DNA of 64,000 nt from Gluconobacter cerevisiae (GTDB taxonomy: Bacteria; Pseudomonadota; Alphaproteobacteria; Acetobacterales; Acetobacteraceae), in NCBI RefSeq assembly GCF_015244675.1, contig NZ_JABCQO010000001.1, positions 434,001 to 498,000 of the forward strand. The letters run 5' to 3'. Positions 33,918-42,793 of the stretch are shown here, in pieces; the stretch's first letter is position 1, and the number at the start of each line of letters is the position of its first letter. A program made the position numbers and the translations under genes. The notes beneath the pieces are model-generated. The model saw only the letters and a program-made list of their open reading frames with translations, was not told where the DNA came from and searched no databases.

Positions 33918-33933
33918 TGGCACGCTTCCTGCA
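33918..33933 (+). promoter_or_regulatory. Sigma-54 (-24/-12) promoter
   Basis: TGGCACGCTTCCTGCA matches the consensus TGGCACG-N4-TTGCA at every defined position but one (C for the first T of TTGC). GG and GC are separated by the canonical 10 bp. It lies 54 bp upstream of the UrcA-family gene, in non-coding DNA, in the right direction. RpoN-dependent transcription would also need an enhancer-binding activator, which I do not see here. Confidence 0.65.
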
Positions 33934-33987
33934 TTGAAGATTTTCAGACGCAATCAGCGTCGGATCTGACTTCAGGAACGTCGTGCC

Positions 33988-34347
33988 ATGACCCGTTTTT
34001 CCTCCTTGCTGCTCTGCGCCCTCTCCATCACCAGCCTTGCCCTGCCGCTTCAGGCCACACACGCCGCTCCCAGCGGGATCGGGACGACCAGCACGGAAAT
34101 TGACCTCTCGTCGCTGGATCTCAGGGCCACGCGGGACTGGACCATCGCCAACCAGAAAATTGCCCAAGCGTCTCACGTCGTCTGCCAGAAGCTCATTCAG
34201 GACAACTGGCTGGTGGACAGCGATGGCGCCGATTGCGAGCAGGACGCCTTTTCCCGCGCCCATGATGACCTTTACGTCCTGCGGGATCAGCAGCGCGCGC
34301 GGCATCAGGCTGGTCATGTGATCCTTGCCCTCTCCGCCAGGAAGTGA
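33988..34347 (+). CDS. UrcA-family-like small secreted protein
   Basis: 119 residues. A signal peptide of about 26 residues ends at THA|AP. The mature part has the UrcA pattern: STEIDLSSLDLRATRDW, a helix with QKIAQASHVVC (first Cys), DSDGADC (second Cys), then DAFSRAHDDL. UrcA proteins are small periplasmic proteins of unknown role with a likely disulphide. It follows the sigma-54 promoter directly. The 140 bp after it hold a possible gene fragment antisense to the chvG end. Confidence 0.55.
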   Translation: MTRFSSLLLCALSITSLALPLQATHAAPSGIGTTSTEIDLSSLDLRATRDWTIANQKIAQASHVVCQKLIQDNWLVDSDGADCEQDAFSRAHDDLYVLRDQQRARHQAGHVILALSARK

Positions 34348-34352
34348 CCGCC

Positions 34353-34652
34353 ATGTCCCGGCCCGCTTTTGCGGCCCTGATGCTGGCGCTGCCAGTGGCC
34401 GCGGCCCTTGTTCCGGGCGCGATTGCGGGCCTGTACCCGGAACCAGCCATCACCGTGCAGGGCACGGGCCGGATGGTAGCATCAGGACGCGCGAGGGAGC
34501 CGCACCACGAAACACGCCCCCCGGATCGCCCCGGACGCATCCATCCGGTTCTCGGCGAACAGGTTGCCGCGCAGGGCGTGAATGATCTGCCGACTGATCG
34601 CGAGCCCGAGCCCGGAATGCTGGCCGAAGTTCTCGGTCTGGGGCCGCTCTGA
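34353..34652 (+). pseudogene. Possible truncated secreted-protein gene running into chvG antisense
   Basis: The ATG lies 5 bp after the UrcA-like stop. Residues 1-44 look real: a signal peptide (SRPAFAALMLALPVAAALVP), then PEPAITVQGTGRMVAS, which resembles the beginning of SIMPL/DUF541 proteins. From 34482 the frame runs antisense to the 3' end of chvG and becomes Pro/Arg-rich without family resemblance. I read this as a possible remnant of a secreted protein gene cut off at the chvG junction, or as chance. A complete SIMPL-domain gene is at 44769-45506. Confidence 0.22.
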
Positions 34653-36332
34653 ATAGAAACGGTCGAAAATGCTGTCGAGCTTTCCGGGCGGAATGCCAGG
34701 ACCCTGATCGGTAATGGTGATTTCCACCACGCTCCCCGTCCCGGGCCCGCTCCCGGCAATATCGCGCGCACTGGCATGCAAGGCGATGATGCCCTTCGGC
34801 GGTGAGAACGAGACCGCATTGCCAATCAGGTTGCGCAACACCTGAACCAGACGGTCCTCCACGGCCAGCGCCTTGAGCGGCGGGTCCTGATCGCGGACGT
34901 CCAGCCGAAGCACGGGGTCGTTTTCCCGGCGGGTGGTCTGGTGCATTTCCGCGAGGATGGACAGGAGCGCCACGACCGAAACGGGCTCGGGGCGCACGCG
35001 GGACAGCTCTGCATCAATCCGACTGGCGTCGGAAATGTCGGTAATCAGACGGTCCAGCCGTTTGACGTCACTGTTGATGATCCCCATCAGCCGTTCGCGA
35101 CGCTCGGCGATCTGGATACGCGGCAACGTCTCGATAGCGGAGCGGATAGAGGACAGCGGGTTCTTGATTTCGTGACTCACATCAGCGGCGAAGCGTTCGA
35201 TGTCGTCCATCCGCGCCCAGAGCGCCAGTGCACTACCCCGAAGCGAGCGGGCCAGAACGCCGATCTCGTCCCTACGGACCAGAAGCCGTTCGGGCACCAG
35301 ATCCTTTCGGCCATCCGCCTCGCGCATGTCGTTGGACGCACGCGCCAGCGTCAGGAGCGGGCGGGCAATCGTGAGCGACAGATACCAGGACAGCAGCACC
35401 GTCACGACAAGCGCCGCCAGAACCAGCGACAGGATTGAGGAGCGAACGGCGAACAGCGTGCGATCCACTTCCGGCGCGTGACGCGTCAGCTGGATTTCGC
35501 CAACCGTCACACCATCGCGCACGACCGGCTCCACCACCGTCACGACAAGCTGATGGTCCTTGGTGCGCCGGATGAAGGGCGGCAGTTCGGCCTGCGACTG
35601 GAGCGGCCGGGCATCATGCGGGCCGTCCATGGCGGTGTCATTGGTGTCGAGCGTGACTTCCTCGCTGGAGGTCAGCGGCAGGAGCGACAGCAGCCAGTCG
35701 TAGAAACTTTCAAGGATATTGTTCCGCGGCGGCTGCCACGGCGTGCCATCGACGGGGTCGGGGAGCGCATGGTCCTGCTTGCGGCGCGAGGCCGTGCGGC
35801 TGTCCACGACCAGCTTGCCATCCGGATCGAACAGCAAAGCGTGAGCATTCGGACTCGGCTCGGTCAGGCTGGCCAGAAGCGGACGGGCCTGCGCGACGTC
35901 CAGTTCCAGATTGCCACCGGGCGCGGGATGGCCCGGCCCATGCGCGCTCACCCGGACAGCAGACTGCCCGAGCGCGCCTGCATAAATATGCGCCTGTTCG
36001 CGCAGGGCGTTGACGTCGGTTTCCAGCAGGCCGTTCTGGAACTGGTCCAGAAACAGCAGCGTGACGGCCAAGAGAGCGAGCGGCAGAGCATTCAGCAGCA
36101 AAATCCGCACCAGAAGCGGAGATGCCAGACGCCGTCGCGTCAGGGAAATCTCCGAAGCCCGGCGCGGGCGCAGGCGCTTCAGGATCTTTGCGCCGATCCT
36201 CCGCAAAGACTCGCCCAGCCCTGCCCGCAGACCAGCCCGGGCCGATTCGGCACGCCGCCGGTCCCGGCCCTGTTCCAGCCGTTCAGCATCAAGAATATGG
36301 CCTGTCGGAAAAGCCTCCGAATCATCATCCAC
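34482..36332 (-). CDS. chvG: ChvG/ExoS-type sensor histidine kinase
   Basis: 616 residues. A cytoplasmic Arg-rich N-terminus (about 75 residues) precedes a first helix (LLLNALPLALLAVTLLFL). A periplasmic sensing domain follows, with a long Pro-rich insert, then a second helix (about 295-315), HAMP, the dimerisation domain with His387 in ADVSHEIKNPLSSIRSA, and the ATPase with NLIGNAVSF (N box), DQGPGIPPG and GLGLAIS. The domain layout fits ChvG, which senses acid and envelope stress in rhizobia and related bacteria. The start follows chvI by 6 bp; they form one operon. Confidence 0.9.
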   Translation of the reverse strand: MDDDSEAFPTGHILDAERLEQGRDRRRAESARAGLRAGLGESLRRIGAKILKRLRPRRASEISLTRRRLASPLLVRILLLNALPLALLAVTLLFLDQFQNGLLETDVNALREQAHIYAGALGQSAVRVSAHGPGHPAPGGNLELDVAQARPLLASLTEPSPNAHALLFDPDGKLVVDSRTASRRKQDHALPDPVDGTPWQPPRNNILESFYDWLLSLLPLTSSEEVTLDTNDTAMDGPHDARPLQSQAELPPFIRRTKDHQLVVTVVEPVVRDGVTVGEIQLTRHAPEVDRTLFAVRSSILSLVLAALVVTVLLSWYLSLTIARPLLTLARASNDMREADGRKDLVPERLLVRRDEIGVLARSLRGSALALWARMDDIERFAADVSHEIKNPLSSIRSAIETLPRIQIAERRERLMGIINSDVKRLDRLITDISDASRIDAELSRVRPEPVSVVALLSILAEMHQTTRRENDPVLRLDVRDQDPPLKALAVEDRLVQVLRNLIGNAVSFSPPKGIIALHASARDIAGSGPGTGSVVEITITDQGPGIPPGKLDSIFDRFYSERPQTENFGQHSGLGLAISRQIIHALRGNLFAENRMDASGAIRGACFVVRLPRAS

Positions 36333-36338
36333 GCGCGC

Positions 36339-37109
36339 TTACTCGTCCCGGTAGCGGTAGCCGATGCCATACAGCGTCTCGATCTGGTTGAACTCGTCGT
36401 CCACCTGACGAAACTTCTTGCGCACGCGTTTGATATGGCTGTCGATCGTGCGGTCATCGACATAGATGTTGTCGCCATAGGCGGCATCAATGAGCTGGTC
36501 GCGCGATTTCACCATCCCCGGACGCAGGGCCAGAGCCTTGACCAGCAGGAACTCCGTGACCGTGAGCGCAATGTCCTGCCCGTCCCACAGGCACTGATGG
36601 CGCGTCTCGTCCAGCGAGAGCTTGCCGCGAACGATGGCGGAGCCGACGGCTGCCACACCCGTGGCCTCGGCCCGGCTGGCATCCTGACGGCGCAGCAAAG
36701 CGCGGATGCGCTCGATCAGCAGGCGCTGGGAGAACGGTTTGGTAATGTAGTCGTCAGCCCCCAGACGCAGGCCCATGAGCTGGTCCAGCTCCTCGTCCTT
36801 GGACGTCAGGAAAATGACCGGCAGGTTCGAGCGTGAGCGCAGGCGCTGGAGCAGTTCCATGCCATCCATGCGCGGCATCTTCACGTCCAGCACCGCGAGG
36901 CTGACAGGACGCGATGTGATGCCCTGCAACGCGCTTTCGCCGTCGGTATAGGTGTGGACGGTAAATCCTTCGGCTTCGAGCGTCATCTGGACGGACGCGA
37001 GAATGTTCCGGTCATCGTCCACCAGCGCAATAATCGGCGCGGCGGAAGCTCCGGGCGGCGTCTGCGAGGCAGGCGCGGGCGGCGCGTAGGGGGTTCGGGG
37101 CGTCTCCAT
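36339..37109 (-). CDS. chvI: ChvI-type OmpR-family response regulator
   Basis: 256 residues from ATG at 37109. A Pro/Ala-rich N-terminal extension of 24 residues precedes the receiver: [12 protein letters not shown], phospho-acceptor Asp75 in [13 protein letters not shown], Lys in YITKPFS. The DNA-binding winged helix ends with [20 protein letters not shown] and [10 protein letters not shown], a close match to ChvI. With ChvG it would respond to acid or envelope stress. It is divergent from grpE; the shared 195-bp region should hold both promoters. Confidence 0.92.
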   Translation of the reverse strand: METPRTPYAPPAPASQTPPGASAAPIIALVDDDRNILASVQMTLEAEGFTVHTYTDGESALQGITSRPVSLAVLDVKMPRMDGMELLQRLRSRSNLPVIFLTSKDEELDQLMGLRLGADDYITKPFSQRLLIERIRALLRRQDASRAEATGVAAVGSAIVRGKLSLDETRHQCLWDGQDIALTVTEFLLVKALALRPGMVKSRDQLIDAAYGDNIYVDDRTIDSHIKRVRKKFRQVDDEFNQIETLYGIGYRYRDE

Positions 37110-37222
37110 AAGGGGTCCGTCTGCTGAGAACTGTTGCGGCTTTTTACCTATAACCCATGATCCATGATGGCGGAAAATAGGCTTTTCAATGACATGATGC
37201 GTCGTTATGCGACGGCGCAACC

Positions 37223-37250
37223 CTTGTCTTTAGGACAATCAGCGTTATCT
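37223..37250 (+). promoter_or_regulatory. Possible promoter of grpE
   Basis: CTTGTC (37223-37228) and TTATCT (37245-37250) are 16 bp apart, 55 bp upstream of the grpE ATG. The CTTG core of the -35 element is compatible with the alphaproteobacterial heat-shock sigma factor RpoH. The match is moderate. Confidence 0.35.
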
Positions 37251-37304
37251 CCTGAAGAAGAACGGGGCCGCATGATGGCCCGTCCCACCAAAGAAGGTCG
37301 TAAC

Positions 37305-37937
37305 ATGACAGACCACAACGCCTCGCCGGAAACGGCCCATGACGTGCCTGAACAGGGCGTCGAGACCTCCGGCCACGAGACACCGGGCATGAACGAAACC
37401 GGCGGTGAAACGCTGGAAGAGACGACTCCCGAAGCCCGGATCGAGGCTCTTGAAGCCGAGGTTGCAGAACTCAAGGACCGCTGGGTCCGCTCCGAAGCCG
37501 AAAGCCAGAACATCCGCGCCCGCGCCAAGCGCGACATTGAGGATGCGCGCCAGTACGCCATCCAGAAATTCGCCCGCGATGTGGTGGAAGCCGCTGACAA
37601 TCTTGAGCGCGGCCTGGCCTCCCTGCCCGCCAAGACGGAAGGCGAAGACGTCCTCATCACGAAACTGCGTGAGGGAATCGAAGGGACGCAGCGTTCGTTC
37701 CTCGGCATTCTCGAACGCAACGGCATCACCTGCGAAGACCCGACCGGCAAGCCGTTCGATGCCAACCTGCATCAGGCGATGGCGGAACAGCCTTCCGACC
37801 AGCATCCGTCGGGCCATGTCATGCAGGCCTGGACACCGGCATGGCTGCTCAAGGGCCGTCTGCTGAAGCCCGCCATGGTCGTGGTCGCCAAGGGCGAGCC
37901 GGCTACGGCACCGCAGGGCGTCGACACTACGGCCTAA
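37305..37937 (+). CDS. grpE: GrpE nucleotide exchange factor
   Basis: 210 residues from ATG at 37305 with AAGAAGG 8 nt upstream; in-frame ATGs at 37272/37275 lack one. The acidic Thr/Glu-rich N-terminus (about 55 residues) leads into a long coiled coil (EARIEALEAEVAELKDRWVRSEAE) and then the GrpE block NIRARAKRDIEDARQYA, GIEGTQRSFLGILERNGI and the beta wing FDANLHQAMAEQPSD. It releases ADP from DnaK. dnaK/dnaJ are not in the window; in this bacterium grpE stands beside chvI. Confidence 0.95.
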   Translation: MTDHNASPETAHDVPEQGVETSGHETPGMNETGGETLEETTPEARIEALEAEVAELKDRWVRSEAESQNIRARAKRDIEDARQYAIQKFARDVVEAADNLERGLASLPAKTEGEDVLITKLREGIEGTQRSFLGILERNGITCEDPTGKPFDANLHQAMAEQPSDQHPSGHVMQAWTPAWLLKGRLLKPAMVVVAKGEPATAPQGVDTTA

Positions 37938-38017
37938 TTGGCCACAGGGGCGATTTTCTTTGCGGAACGGCAGCCGGGAACGGTTGGCGTTCCGCAACAC
38001 CCTGCTAAAGTCGGCTC

Positions 38018-38938
38018 ATGAGTCGCATACTTGTCATAAAGCTCGGCGCGCTGGGCGATTTCGTTCAGGCTTTCAGCGCTTTCGCGTCCATTCGGGCCGC
38101 CTTCCCCCACGCCACGCTGACCCTTCTGACGACCGCGCCTTTCGTGGATCTGGCCCGCGCCGCGCCGTGGTTTGACGACATCCTGACGGACGAACGCCCG
38201 TCGATGCGGAACCTACCGGGGCTGTGGCGCCTGTCGCGAAAACTGCGCGGTTATGACCGGGTGTTCGATCTTCAGACCTCAGGTCGCTCCAAAACCTATT
38301 TCCGCCTCGCCGGACAGCCTGCAAACTGGTCGGGCATTTCCGATGGCTGCTGCCATCCGCACGGCAATCCATCGCGCAACGCCATGCATACGCTGGCCCG
38401 CCTCGACGATCAGCTCCATGACGCCGGGGTCACGCCCCTGCCGCGCAGTGTTCCACGCTGGCTTCAGGGCCATGGGCCGGACATTGCAGCCCCCTATGCC
38501 GTTCTGGTGCCGGGTGCAGCACCTCACCGCCCCCAGAAACGTTGGCCCAGCGCCCGCTTTGCCGAAATTGCAAAATCCCTCGCCGCGAAGGGCATCCGTC
38601 CGGTCCTCGTGGGAACCCGGACCGAAGCGCCTCTGGCTCAGGACATCCTGCGCGTCTGCCCAACGGCTCTCGACCTGACGGGCCAGACCACAATGGTTGA
38701 ACTCGCAGGCGTGCTCGACCGCGCCTCCCTCGTGATAGGCAACGACACCGGGCCGATGCATCTGGCCGCCGCAATGGACACACCCTGCCTCACGCTGTTC
38801 GGCCCGGACAGCGACCCGCGCCTGACGGCCCCCCTCACCCCGACGGCAGGCCGGACAGAGCTGATCGTGGTGCCCGATCTGGCGATGCTACCCGTGGAGC
38901 GGGTCGAGACCTGCATGAACGCCCTGCTGTCCCGATGA
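38018..38938 (+). CDS. Glycosyltransferase family 9 (heptosyltransferase-like)
   Basis: 306 residues. GT9 motifs: ILVIKLGALGDFVQAFSAF at the start, VPGAAPHRPQKRWPSARFAEIA in the middle and VIGNDTGPMHLAAAMDTPC near the nucleotide-sugar site. These enzymes add ADP-heptose or related sugars to the lipopolysaccharide core on the inner face of the inner membrane. It overlaps the following glycosyltransferase by 4 bp (ATGA), so the two act in one pathway, probably core or surface glycan assembly. Confidence 0.88.
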   Translation: MSRILVIKLGALGDFVQAFSAFASIRAAFPHATLTLLTTAPFVDLARAAPWFDDILTDERPSMRNLPGLWRLSRKLRGYDRVFDLQTSGRSKTYFRLAGQPANWSGISDGCCHPHGNPSRNAMHTLARLDDQLHDAGVTPLPRSVPRWLQGHGPDIAAPYAVLVPGAAPHRPQKRWPSARFAEIAKSLAAKGIRPVLVGTRTEAPLAQDILRVCPTALDLTGQTTMVELAGVLDRASLVIGNDTGPMHLAAAMDTPCLTLFGPDSDPRLTAPLTPTAGRTELIVVPDLAMLPVERVETCMNALLSR

Positions 38939-39990
38939 CCCGAATCCGCTGCGTCATGATGCAGAAGAACGAGGCGACCCTGCTGGAGCCCTGGATTCTG
39001 TGGCACGCAGCGATTTTCGGTTTCGCCAGCCTGACCGTGATCGACAACGGCTCGACTGATCCCGCCGTTCTGGAGATTCAGACCCGATATGAGGAAAAGG
39101 GCGTGCGGATTGTCCGGGATCATGCGTCGCCCAGTGATTTCCTGCATAAGGGCGAGGTCATCGCGAACATTATCCGACAATGGGACGCTGAAGAATCCTA
39201 CGATTTTGCTGTCCCATTGGACTGTGATGAGTTTCTGACAGTCTTTCTGGACCAGCTTTCGCTCGACCCTGACGTTATCCGGCGGCAGTTCGACTGTCTG
39301 AAGCAGGAAAACGCGACCTTCATTACCGAACGCCTGCTGCTGAACGTCCCAGAAGCACCGGATTACTACCTGCCCCAGATCGTCCGACGCAGTCTGTTCA
39401 AAGCACGAACGATCGTCAGTTTGGACCGTGGCTTCCACAATCCCCAAAGCCTTTATCCCGAGCGCTATGTCCGCACACCTTTCGTGCATCTCCATCTGCA
39501 CAACCGCCCCGATTATGAAGATATCCGCCGTTTTGCGCGCCAGAAACTGGCTGCCGCGGACACCGGCGAGACACTGGAGCACCCCGCGGACGGCACACAT
39601 CTTCACTTCTATTTCCGCACGGACGCCGAGGCTTTTTCTGCCGGTTACCGGCCCGTTCCAAACATTTATGCGCCCATAATCGCGCAGCGCTTCCGCGATC
39701 TTGGCGTCGATCCGGACATCCTGTTGGGCACGGGAGAGAGCGTTCCACACCCTCCACTCAGCATCCCGTCCGGCTTTGTGGCCCATCGGGCGCGGAACGA
39801 CGGGCAGCAGCACGAATATCGGGTGTTCGATCCGCTGTATTATGCCCAGAGCAATCCGGACGTGACGCAGGACCCCTATTACGGGATCTGGCCCCTCATC
39901 CATTATGTCACGCTCGGATGGGACGAAGGACGGCAGTCCGATCCCCATGATGGGCCTGCGCTCGTGATCCAGACGGACAAAGCGACCTGA
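38935..39990 (+). CDS. Glycosyltransferase family 2-like protein (GT2/GT92 type)
   Basis: 351 residues. The N-terminal domain is GT-A-like: VMMQKNEATLLEPWILWHAAIFG, LTVIDNGSTDPAV and the DXD-type metal site FAVPLDCDEFLTVF. This 'KNE...W..H...G...IDNGSTD' pattern is that of the Glyco_tranf_2_4/GT92 group. The C-terminal part ends in a FDPLYYAQSNPDV...HYVTLGWDEGR segment, a small repeat often attached to bacterial glycosyltransferases. Acceptor and sugar are unknown. Coupled to the GT9 gene. Confidence 0.78.
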   Translation: MTRIRCVMMQKNEATLLEPWILWHAAIFGFASLTVIDNGSTDPAVLEIQTRYEEKGVRIVRDHASPSDFLHKGEVIANIIRQWDAEESYDFAVPLDCDEFLTVFLDQLSLDPDVIRRQFDCLKQENATFITERLLLNVPEAPDYYLPQIVRRSLFKARTIVSLDRGFHNPQSLYPERYVRTPFVHLHLHNRPDYEDIRRFARQKLAAADTGETLEHPADGTHLHFYFRTDAEAFSAGYRPVPNIYAPIIAQRFRDLGVDPDILLGTGESVPHPPLSIPSGFVAHRARNDGQQHEYRVFDPLYYAQSNPDVTQDPYYGIWPLIHYVTLGWDEGRQSDPHDGPALVIQTDKAT

Positions 39991-40059
39991 AAACGGTTCG
40001 ACTGTTCGTCTGGGGGTTGCGGCGGGACGGGGATTGAGGCCATTTACCCGTTCATTTTT

Positions 40060-40077
40060 CGGCAGAGCAATCTGCCG
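40060..40077 (+). promoter_or_regulatory. GNRA-type hairpin upstream of thrS
   Basis: CGGCAGA and TCTGCCG form a perfect 7-bp stem with the tetraloop GCAA, 26 bp before the thrS ATG. It could be part of the thrS leader, or a terminator for the glycosyltransferase pair although there is no T-run. Confidence 0.4.
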
Positions 40078-40103
40078 GTCCCACTCGCACAGGAGCGATC
40101 TCC

Positions 40104-42041
40104 ATGCCCGCCATCACACTCCCCGACGGAAGCGTCCGCACATTCGACGGGACGGTGACGGGCACGACGATCGCCGCCTCCATCGGACCGGGCCTCGCCA
40201 AGGCCGCCATGGCGATGGAAGTGGACGGCAAGCCCGTCGATATCAGCACCGAAATCAGCAGCGACGCGTCCGTGAAGTTCGTCACCCGCAAGGATGAGGA
40301 CGCGCTGGAAATGATCCGCCATGACGCGGCGCATGTTCTGGCCGAAGCCGTGCAATCCCTGTGGCCTGAAACGCAGGTCACGATCGGGCCGAGCATCAAG
40401 GACGGGTTCTATTACGATTTCTCCCGCGAGAAGCCGTTCACCCCGGAAGACTTCCCGGCCATCGAAGAAAAAATGCGCGAGATCGTGGCGGCCAACACAC
40501 CGTTCGTCCGCGAGGTCTGGGACCGTGACGAGGCCATCCGCTTCTTTGAAGAGAAGGGCGAGGACTTCAAGGCCCAACTGATTCAGGACCTGCCGGAAGA
40601 CGAGCAGATCTCGATCTACCGTCAGGGCGAATGGCTCGACCTGTGCCGCGGCCCGCATCTGCGCACCACTGGCGATGTCGGCACGGCGTTCAAGCTGATG
40701 CGCGTGGCCGGGGCCTACTGGCGCGGCGACCATCGCAACCCCATGCTGACCCGCATCTACGGCACCGCATGGCGCGACAAGAAGGAGCTGGACGCCCATC
40801 TCCTGCGCCTTGAGGAAGCCGAAAAGCGCGACCATCGCCGCATCGGCCGCGAGATGGACCTCTTCCATATTCAGGAAGAAGCCGTCGGGCAGATCTTCTG
40901 GCACCGCAAGGGCTGGCGCCTCTATACGGTCCTTCAGGATTACATGCGTCGCGCACAGGAGCGGAACAACTACGAGGAAGTCCGCACCCCGCAGCTCGTG
41001 GATCGTGCGCTCTGGGAGGCTTCGGGCCACTGGGACAAATATCGCGAGAACATGTTCATCGCGAGCGTCGAGGACGAGGACAAGACCCTCGCACTCAAGC
41101 CGATGAACTGCCCGTGCCATGTGCAGATCTTCCGTCACGGCCTGCGCTCCTATCGTGAGCTGCCGCTGCGGATGGCGGAATTCGGCGCGTGTCACCGTTA
41201 CGAACCGTCGGGCGCGCTGCATGGCATCATGCGCGTGCGTGGCTTCACGCAGGATGATGCGCATATTTTCTGCACGGACGAGCAGATTGCGGACGAGACC
41301 GCGAAATTCGTGAAGATGCTGGCCGAAGTTTACACCGACCTCGGATTCGAGAGCTTCCGTGTGAAATTCTCGGACCGCCCGGAAACGCGCGCGGGTTCGG
41401 ACGAAGTCTGGGACCGGGCGGAAGGCTCGCTCAAGAAAGCCTGTGAGATCGCAGGCGTCGAATACGAGTACAATCCGGGCGAAGGCGCGTTCTACGGTCC
41501 GAAGCTCGAATTCGTGCTGACGGATGCCATCGGTCGTGACTGGCAGTGTGGCACGCTTCAGGTGGACTACGTTCTGCCCGAGCGTTTGGATGCGTCCTAT
41601 ATCGGCGAAGACAGCAACCGTCATCGCCCGGTCATGCTGCACCGCGCGATCCTCGGCAGTTTCGAGCGCTTTATCGGCATTCTGATCGAGCAGTATGCTG
41701 GCAAGTTCCCGCTCTGGCTGGCGCCCACGCAGGTTGTCGTGGCGTCCATCGTCTCCGATGCTGGCGATTACGCCAACGAAGTGGCTGCGACCCTCAAGGC
41801 TGCGGGACTCCAGGTCGAGACCGACATCCGCAGCGACAAGATCAACGCCAAGATCCGCGAACACAGCCTCGCGCGCGTTCCGGTCATTCTGGTCGTCGGT
41901 CGTCGCGAAGCCGAGGAACGCAAAGTCGCCATGCGGCGTCTGGGCGGCGCGACGCAGGAAATCCTGTCGCTTGACGAAGCCGTTACGGCTCTCGCGAAAG
42001 AGGCTCAGGCCCCTGACATCGCACGTACGACAAAGGATTGA
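40104..42041 (+). CDS. thrS: Threonine-tRNA ligase
   Basis: 645 residues, normal length. TGS domain (1 to about 62), editing domain with the [12 protein letters not shown] zinc-like histidines, catalytic core with class II motif 2 ([24 protein letters not shown]), the zinc cysteine in [10 protein letters not shown], and motif 3 ([16 protein letters not shown]), then the anticodon-binding domain ([12 protein letters not shown]...). AGGAG lies 8 nt upstream of the ATG. It charges tRNA-Thr and edits mischarged serine. infC follows after 138 bp with its own promoter. Confidence 0.97.
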   Translation: MPAITLPDGSVRTFDGTVTGTTIAASIGPGLAKAAMAMEVDGKPVDISTEISSDASVKFVTRKDEDALEMIRHDAAHVLAEAVQSLWPETQVTIGPSIKDGFYYDFSREKPFTPEDFPAIEEKMREIVAANTPFVREVWDRDEAIRFFEEKGEDFKAQLIQDLPEDEQISIYRQGEWLDLCRGPHLRTTGDVGTAFKLMRVAGAYWRGDHRNPMLTRIYGTAWRDKKELDAHLLRLEEAEKRDHRRIGREMDLFHIQEEAVGQIFWHRKGWRLYTVLQDYMRRAQERNNYEEVRTPQLVDRALWEASGHWDKYRENMFIASVEDEDKTLALKPMNCPCHVQIFRHGLRSYRELPLRMAEFGACHRYEPSGALHGIMRVRGFTQDDAHIFCTDEQIADETAKFVKMLAEVYTDLGFESFRVKFSDRPETRAGSDEVWDRAEGSLKKACEIAGVEYEYNPGEGAFYGPKLEFVLTDAIGRDWQCGTLQVDYVLPERLDASYIGEDSNRHRPVMLHRAILGSFERFIGILIEQYAGKFPLWLAPTQVVVASIVSDAGDYANEVAATLKAAGLQVETDIRSDKINAKIREHSLARVPVILVVGRREAEERKVAMRRLGGATQEILSLDEAVTALAKEAQAPDIARTTKD

Positions 42042-42052
42042 ACGTAATCCCC

Positions 42053-42081
42053 TTGCACCGCGCGTAAGGCAGGACTATGTG
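42053..42081 (+). promoter_or_regulatory. Sigma-70 type promoter of infC
   Basis: TTGCAC (42053-42058) and TATGTG (42076-42081) are exactly 17 bp apart in the thrS-infC gap. Transcription would begin near 42088 and give a leader of about 90 nt for infC. Confidence 0.6.
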
Positions 42082-42112
42082 CAGAAGGAACGGGATCGGA
42101 AATGGCCGTATC

Positions 42113-42134
42113 CCGCCTTTCTTCATAAAGGCGG
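42113..42134 (+). promoter_or_regulatory. Hairpin in the infC leader
   Basis: CCGCCTTT and AAAGGCGG form a perfect 8-bp stem around CTTCAT, 35 nt before the infC Shine-Dalgarno. It may take part in control of IF-3 synthesis. There is no T-run, so termination is unlikely. Confidence 0.45.
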
Positions 42135-42179
42135 ATGCAGGTTGCCGGGCCCGAACGAAACTGATGACAGGAGCTGACC

Positions 42180-42716
42180 ATAGCTAGACCGCCGATGCAG
42201 GCCGCGCCCACCCGTGAAGGACCGCGCGTCAACGAGGAAATCCGTGTTCCGCAGGTTCGTCTGATTGACGAAGAAGGCGAAATGCAGGGCATCATGACGA
42301 CCCGGGATGCCATGATGCGCGCTTTTTCGGTGGGTCTCGATCTTCTGGAAATCAGCCCGACTGCTGTTCCTCCTGTCGTGAAAATTCTCGACTACGGCAA
42401 GTTCAAGTATGAGCAGCAGAAGAAGAAGAACGAAGCCCGCAAGAAGCAGAAGGTCGTTGAGATCAAGGAAGTGAAAGTTCGTCCGGGTACGGGCGAGCAT
42501 GACTTCCAGACGAAGCTCAAGGCCATCCACAGCTTTCTTGACGAAGGCGACAAGGTCAAGATTTCCCTGCGCTTCAAGGGCCGCGAAATGGCCCATCAGG
42601 AACTCGGCATCAAGATGCTTGAGCGTATCCGGCAGGAAGTCGAAGAAAAGGCGAAGGTGGAGCAGATGCCCCGCCTTGAAAACCGCCAGATGCTGATGGT
42701 GATTGCTCCCCGCTAA
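42180..42716 (+). CDS. infC: Translation initiation factor IF-3, probably starting at AUA
   Basis: 178 residues counted from ATA at 42180. AGGAG (42169-42173) stands 6 nt before this ATA but 21 nt before the first ATG (42195), and a stop codon at 42165-42167 closes the frame upstream. CTG at 42174 would touch the Shine-Dalgarno. A rare start codon is an established trait of infC because IF-3 rejects such codons and so limits its own synthesis. The protein is typical: [21 protein letters not shown], the linker helix [15 protein letters not shown], and [17 protein letters not shown] in the C-domain. A terminator follows; rpmI and rplT, the usual next genes, are not here. Confidence 0.93.
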   Translation: MARPPMQAAPTREGPRVNEEIRVPQVRLIDEEGEMQGIMTTRDAMMRAFSVGLDLLEISPTAVPPVVKILDYGKFKYEQQKKKNEARKKQKVVEIKEVKVRPGTGEHDFQTKLKAIHSFLDEGDKVKISLRFKGREMAHQELGIKMLERIRQEVEEKAKVEQMPRLENRQMLMVIAPR

Positions 42717-42737
42717 GGGGTGCTTTCATCCTGCGAA

Positions 42738-42781
42738 TAAAAAGCCGGCCACTTCCGCTTCGGGAATGGTCGGCTTTTTTT
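42738..42781. terminator. Intrinsic terminator after infC, bidirectional
   Basis: A 17-bp imperfect stem (AAAAGCCGGCCA paired with TGGTCGGCTTTT and an inner TTCC/GGAA) is followed by seven T. The A-run on the left lets it serve the convergent TPR-glycosyltransferase gene as well. Confidence 0.88.
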
Positions 42782-42793
42782 ATGGATTGCGCC

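Noticed and set aside
39991-41864. Long minus-strand frame opposite thrS
   Set aside because: thrS on the plus strand has every expected motif; the antisense product resembles nothing and lacks a ribosome site.
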